A stretch of DNA of 64,000 nt. Source: Selaginella tamariscina (Eukaryota; Streptophyta; Lycopodiopsida; Selaginellales; Selaginellaceae). The position numbers and the translations under genes were made by a program. This document shows, one piece after another, positions 63,254 to 64,000 of this stretch; position 1 is the first letter of the stretch, and every line of letters begins with the position of its first letter. Below the pieces are notes generated by a model. That model was not told the DNA's origin. It made no database searches and was given only the letters and a program-made list of their open reading frames with translations. The DNA is taken from the NCBI GenBank assembly GCA_003024785.1, contig PUQB01000369.1, positions 62,001-126,000 on the forward strand. The letters run 5' to 3'.

Positions 63254-63937
63254 CTCTCCCGCATCTTCTTCCTCACAAGCAGGGGAGGTCTAGGGTTCAA
63301 TGATACCTAATTTAATTTAAGTTTATTTACAAAGTAAAAAATTAAAATATGGAAAGGAAGAGTATATATCATTTATATATTGTGTATACATATGTACATC
63401 TGTATATATATACATATACATACAAATAATATTTGTGGTATATATGCACATTAAATTTATTTGCCGAAATATATTCTTCTATCTGGTACTACTCCTGACA
63501 TCACAGTAATAATGAAAGTTTCAAAATACTAAATAAGAAAATCTTCATGTCTGCAACCGAGTATATCAATAATCTCGTAGTTTATTAGATATTTATAATT
63601 TATCTGTTAGTATAATTTAATATGTAATAATTATGTGTGTTAATTTATATACTTCAAGGTTTTTTATGTACATATATATGTATATTTAATTATATTTAAT
63701 GCTAATGTTTTTGTGCGCGGAATTGGTGAAAATGCCTCACACACTTAGTTTTTGAAGGGAATTATTAAGTTAAGAATTTAATGAAATTAAATTCATTAGT
63801 TAAGTTAAAGATTGGTGTGAATGGCCCTAACCTCAGTTTAACTCTTATAAATTATTAAAACTAATATGATAAGCATCGATGTTTTAGCAGCCTTATGCAT
63901 CTTTATATAACTATTATTGATTTTGTTTAGGTTGTGT
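63254..63937. other. Upstream region of the DUF616 gene, AT-rich
   Basis: No ORF. TATA/TATG repeats at 63365-63425. The DUF616 promoter should lie in the first 200-300 bases. Confidence 0.55.
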
Positions 63938-64000
63938 TGAAAGAGCAGATATATTAAATGAAATGTCAGATGTATTAATTTACAAAAACCTGCTTATATA
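63938..64000 (-). mobile_element. Start of a further E1-family LTR, inverse orientation, cut by window end
   Basis: Reads TGAAAGAGCAGATATATTAA and ends CCTGCTTATATA, the reverse complement of the last ~65 bp of the E1 LTR, with a few substitutions and small gaps (e.g. AAATGTCAGATG for AAAATCTGATA). Its edge is the LTR terminus TGAAAGAGC. It may be a solo LTR or the 3' LTR of an element running beyond the window. Confidence 0.85.

Overview
This window is plant nuclear DNA. The genes have spliceosomal GT-AG introns of mostly 70-500 bp, and the families are plant ones: an E-type PLS pentatricopeptide protein, a THA8-like PPR protein, a class I TCP transcription factor, a plastid FAD6-type desaturase, a GNA-type lectin and a DUF616/MUCI70-type protein. 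Between the genes lie AT-rich DNA and Ty3/gypsy LTR retrotransposons. I cannot name the species. Compact introns full of TG/AG microsatellites, the intronless PPR gene and a nuclear gene for a mitochondrial-type ribosomal protein L16 fit a land plant, perhaps a seed-free lineage, but that is inference.

Layout. 1-14.5 kb is gene-dense: rpl16 (+, 5' end outside the window), THA8-like PPR (-), F-box protein (-), bacterial-type elongation factor P with ten exons (-), PPR (-), proline-rich membrane protein (+), calmodulin-like protein (+), macro-domain protein (-) and mannose-binding-type lectin (-). 14.5-31 kb is AT-rich. It holds a directly duplicated ~3.3-kb non-coding block (copies A and B). 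A Ty3/gypsy element with near-identical 203-bp LTRs (E1, 16650-21567) sits inside copy A, and a truncated relative (E2, 24230-26884) lies at the A/B junction. 31-40 kb carries a MAK-type protein kinase (+), a class I TCP factor (-), FAD6 (+) and a CTF18-like fragment (-) with an inverted copy of one exon. 41-60 kb is degraded repeat DNA, mainly an old Ty3/gypsy element in minus orientation (E3, 45417-52202), protease and gag relics, and a 54-bp minisatellite in an ORF. 60.3-63.3 kb holds an intact seven-exon DUF616 gene (-). The last 63 bp are the start of another E1-family LTR in inverse orientation.

The genes are unrelated housekeeping, organelle and regulatory loci rather than a pathway. 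Four products probably act in organelles (L16, THA8-like, EF-P, FAD6), and the E-type PPR may too. A recurring feature is that many otherwise well-conserved genes carry single-base frameshifts, mostly missing bases in short homopolymers. The same is true of E1, whose LTRs are nearly identical. Residual indel errors in the assembly explain this better than widespread pseudogenisation, although rpl16, EF-P, the calmodulin-like gene, the proline-rich gene and the DUF616 gene read through cleanly. I saw no tRNA, rRNA, CRISPR or prokaryotic-type system. The most novel leads are the nuclear rpl16, the lectin with a repeat-built acidic tail, the 14-nt EF-P micro-exon, the dated duplication/insertion/inversion history at 16-30 kb, and the CTF18 inverted exon duplication.
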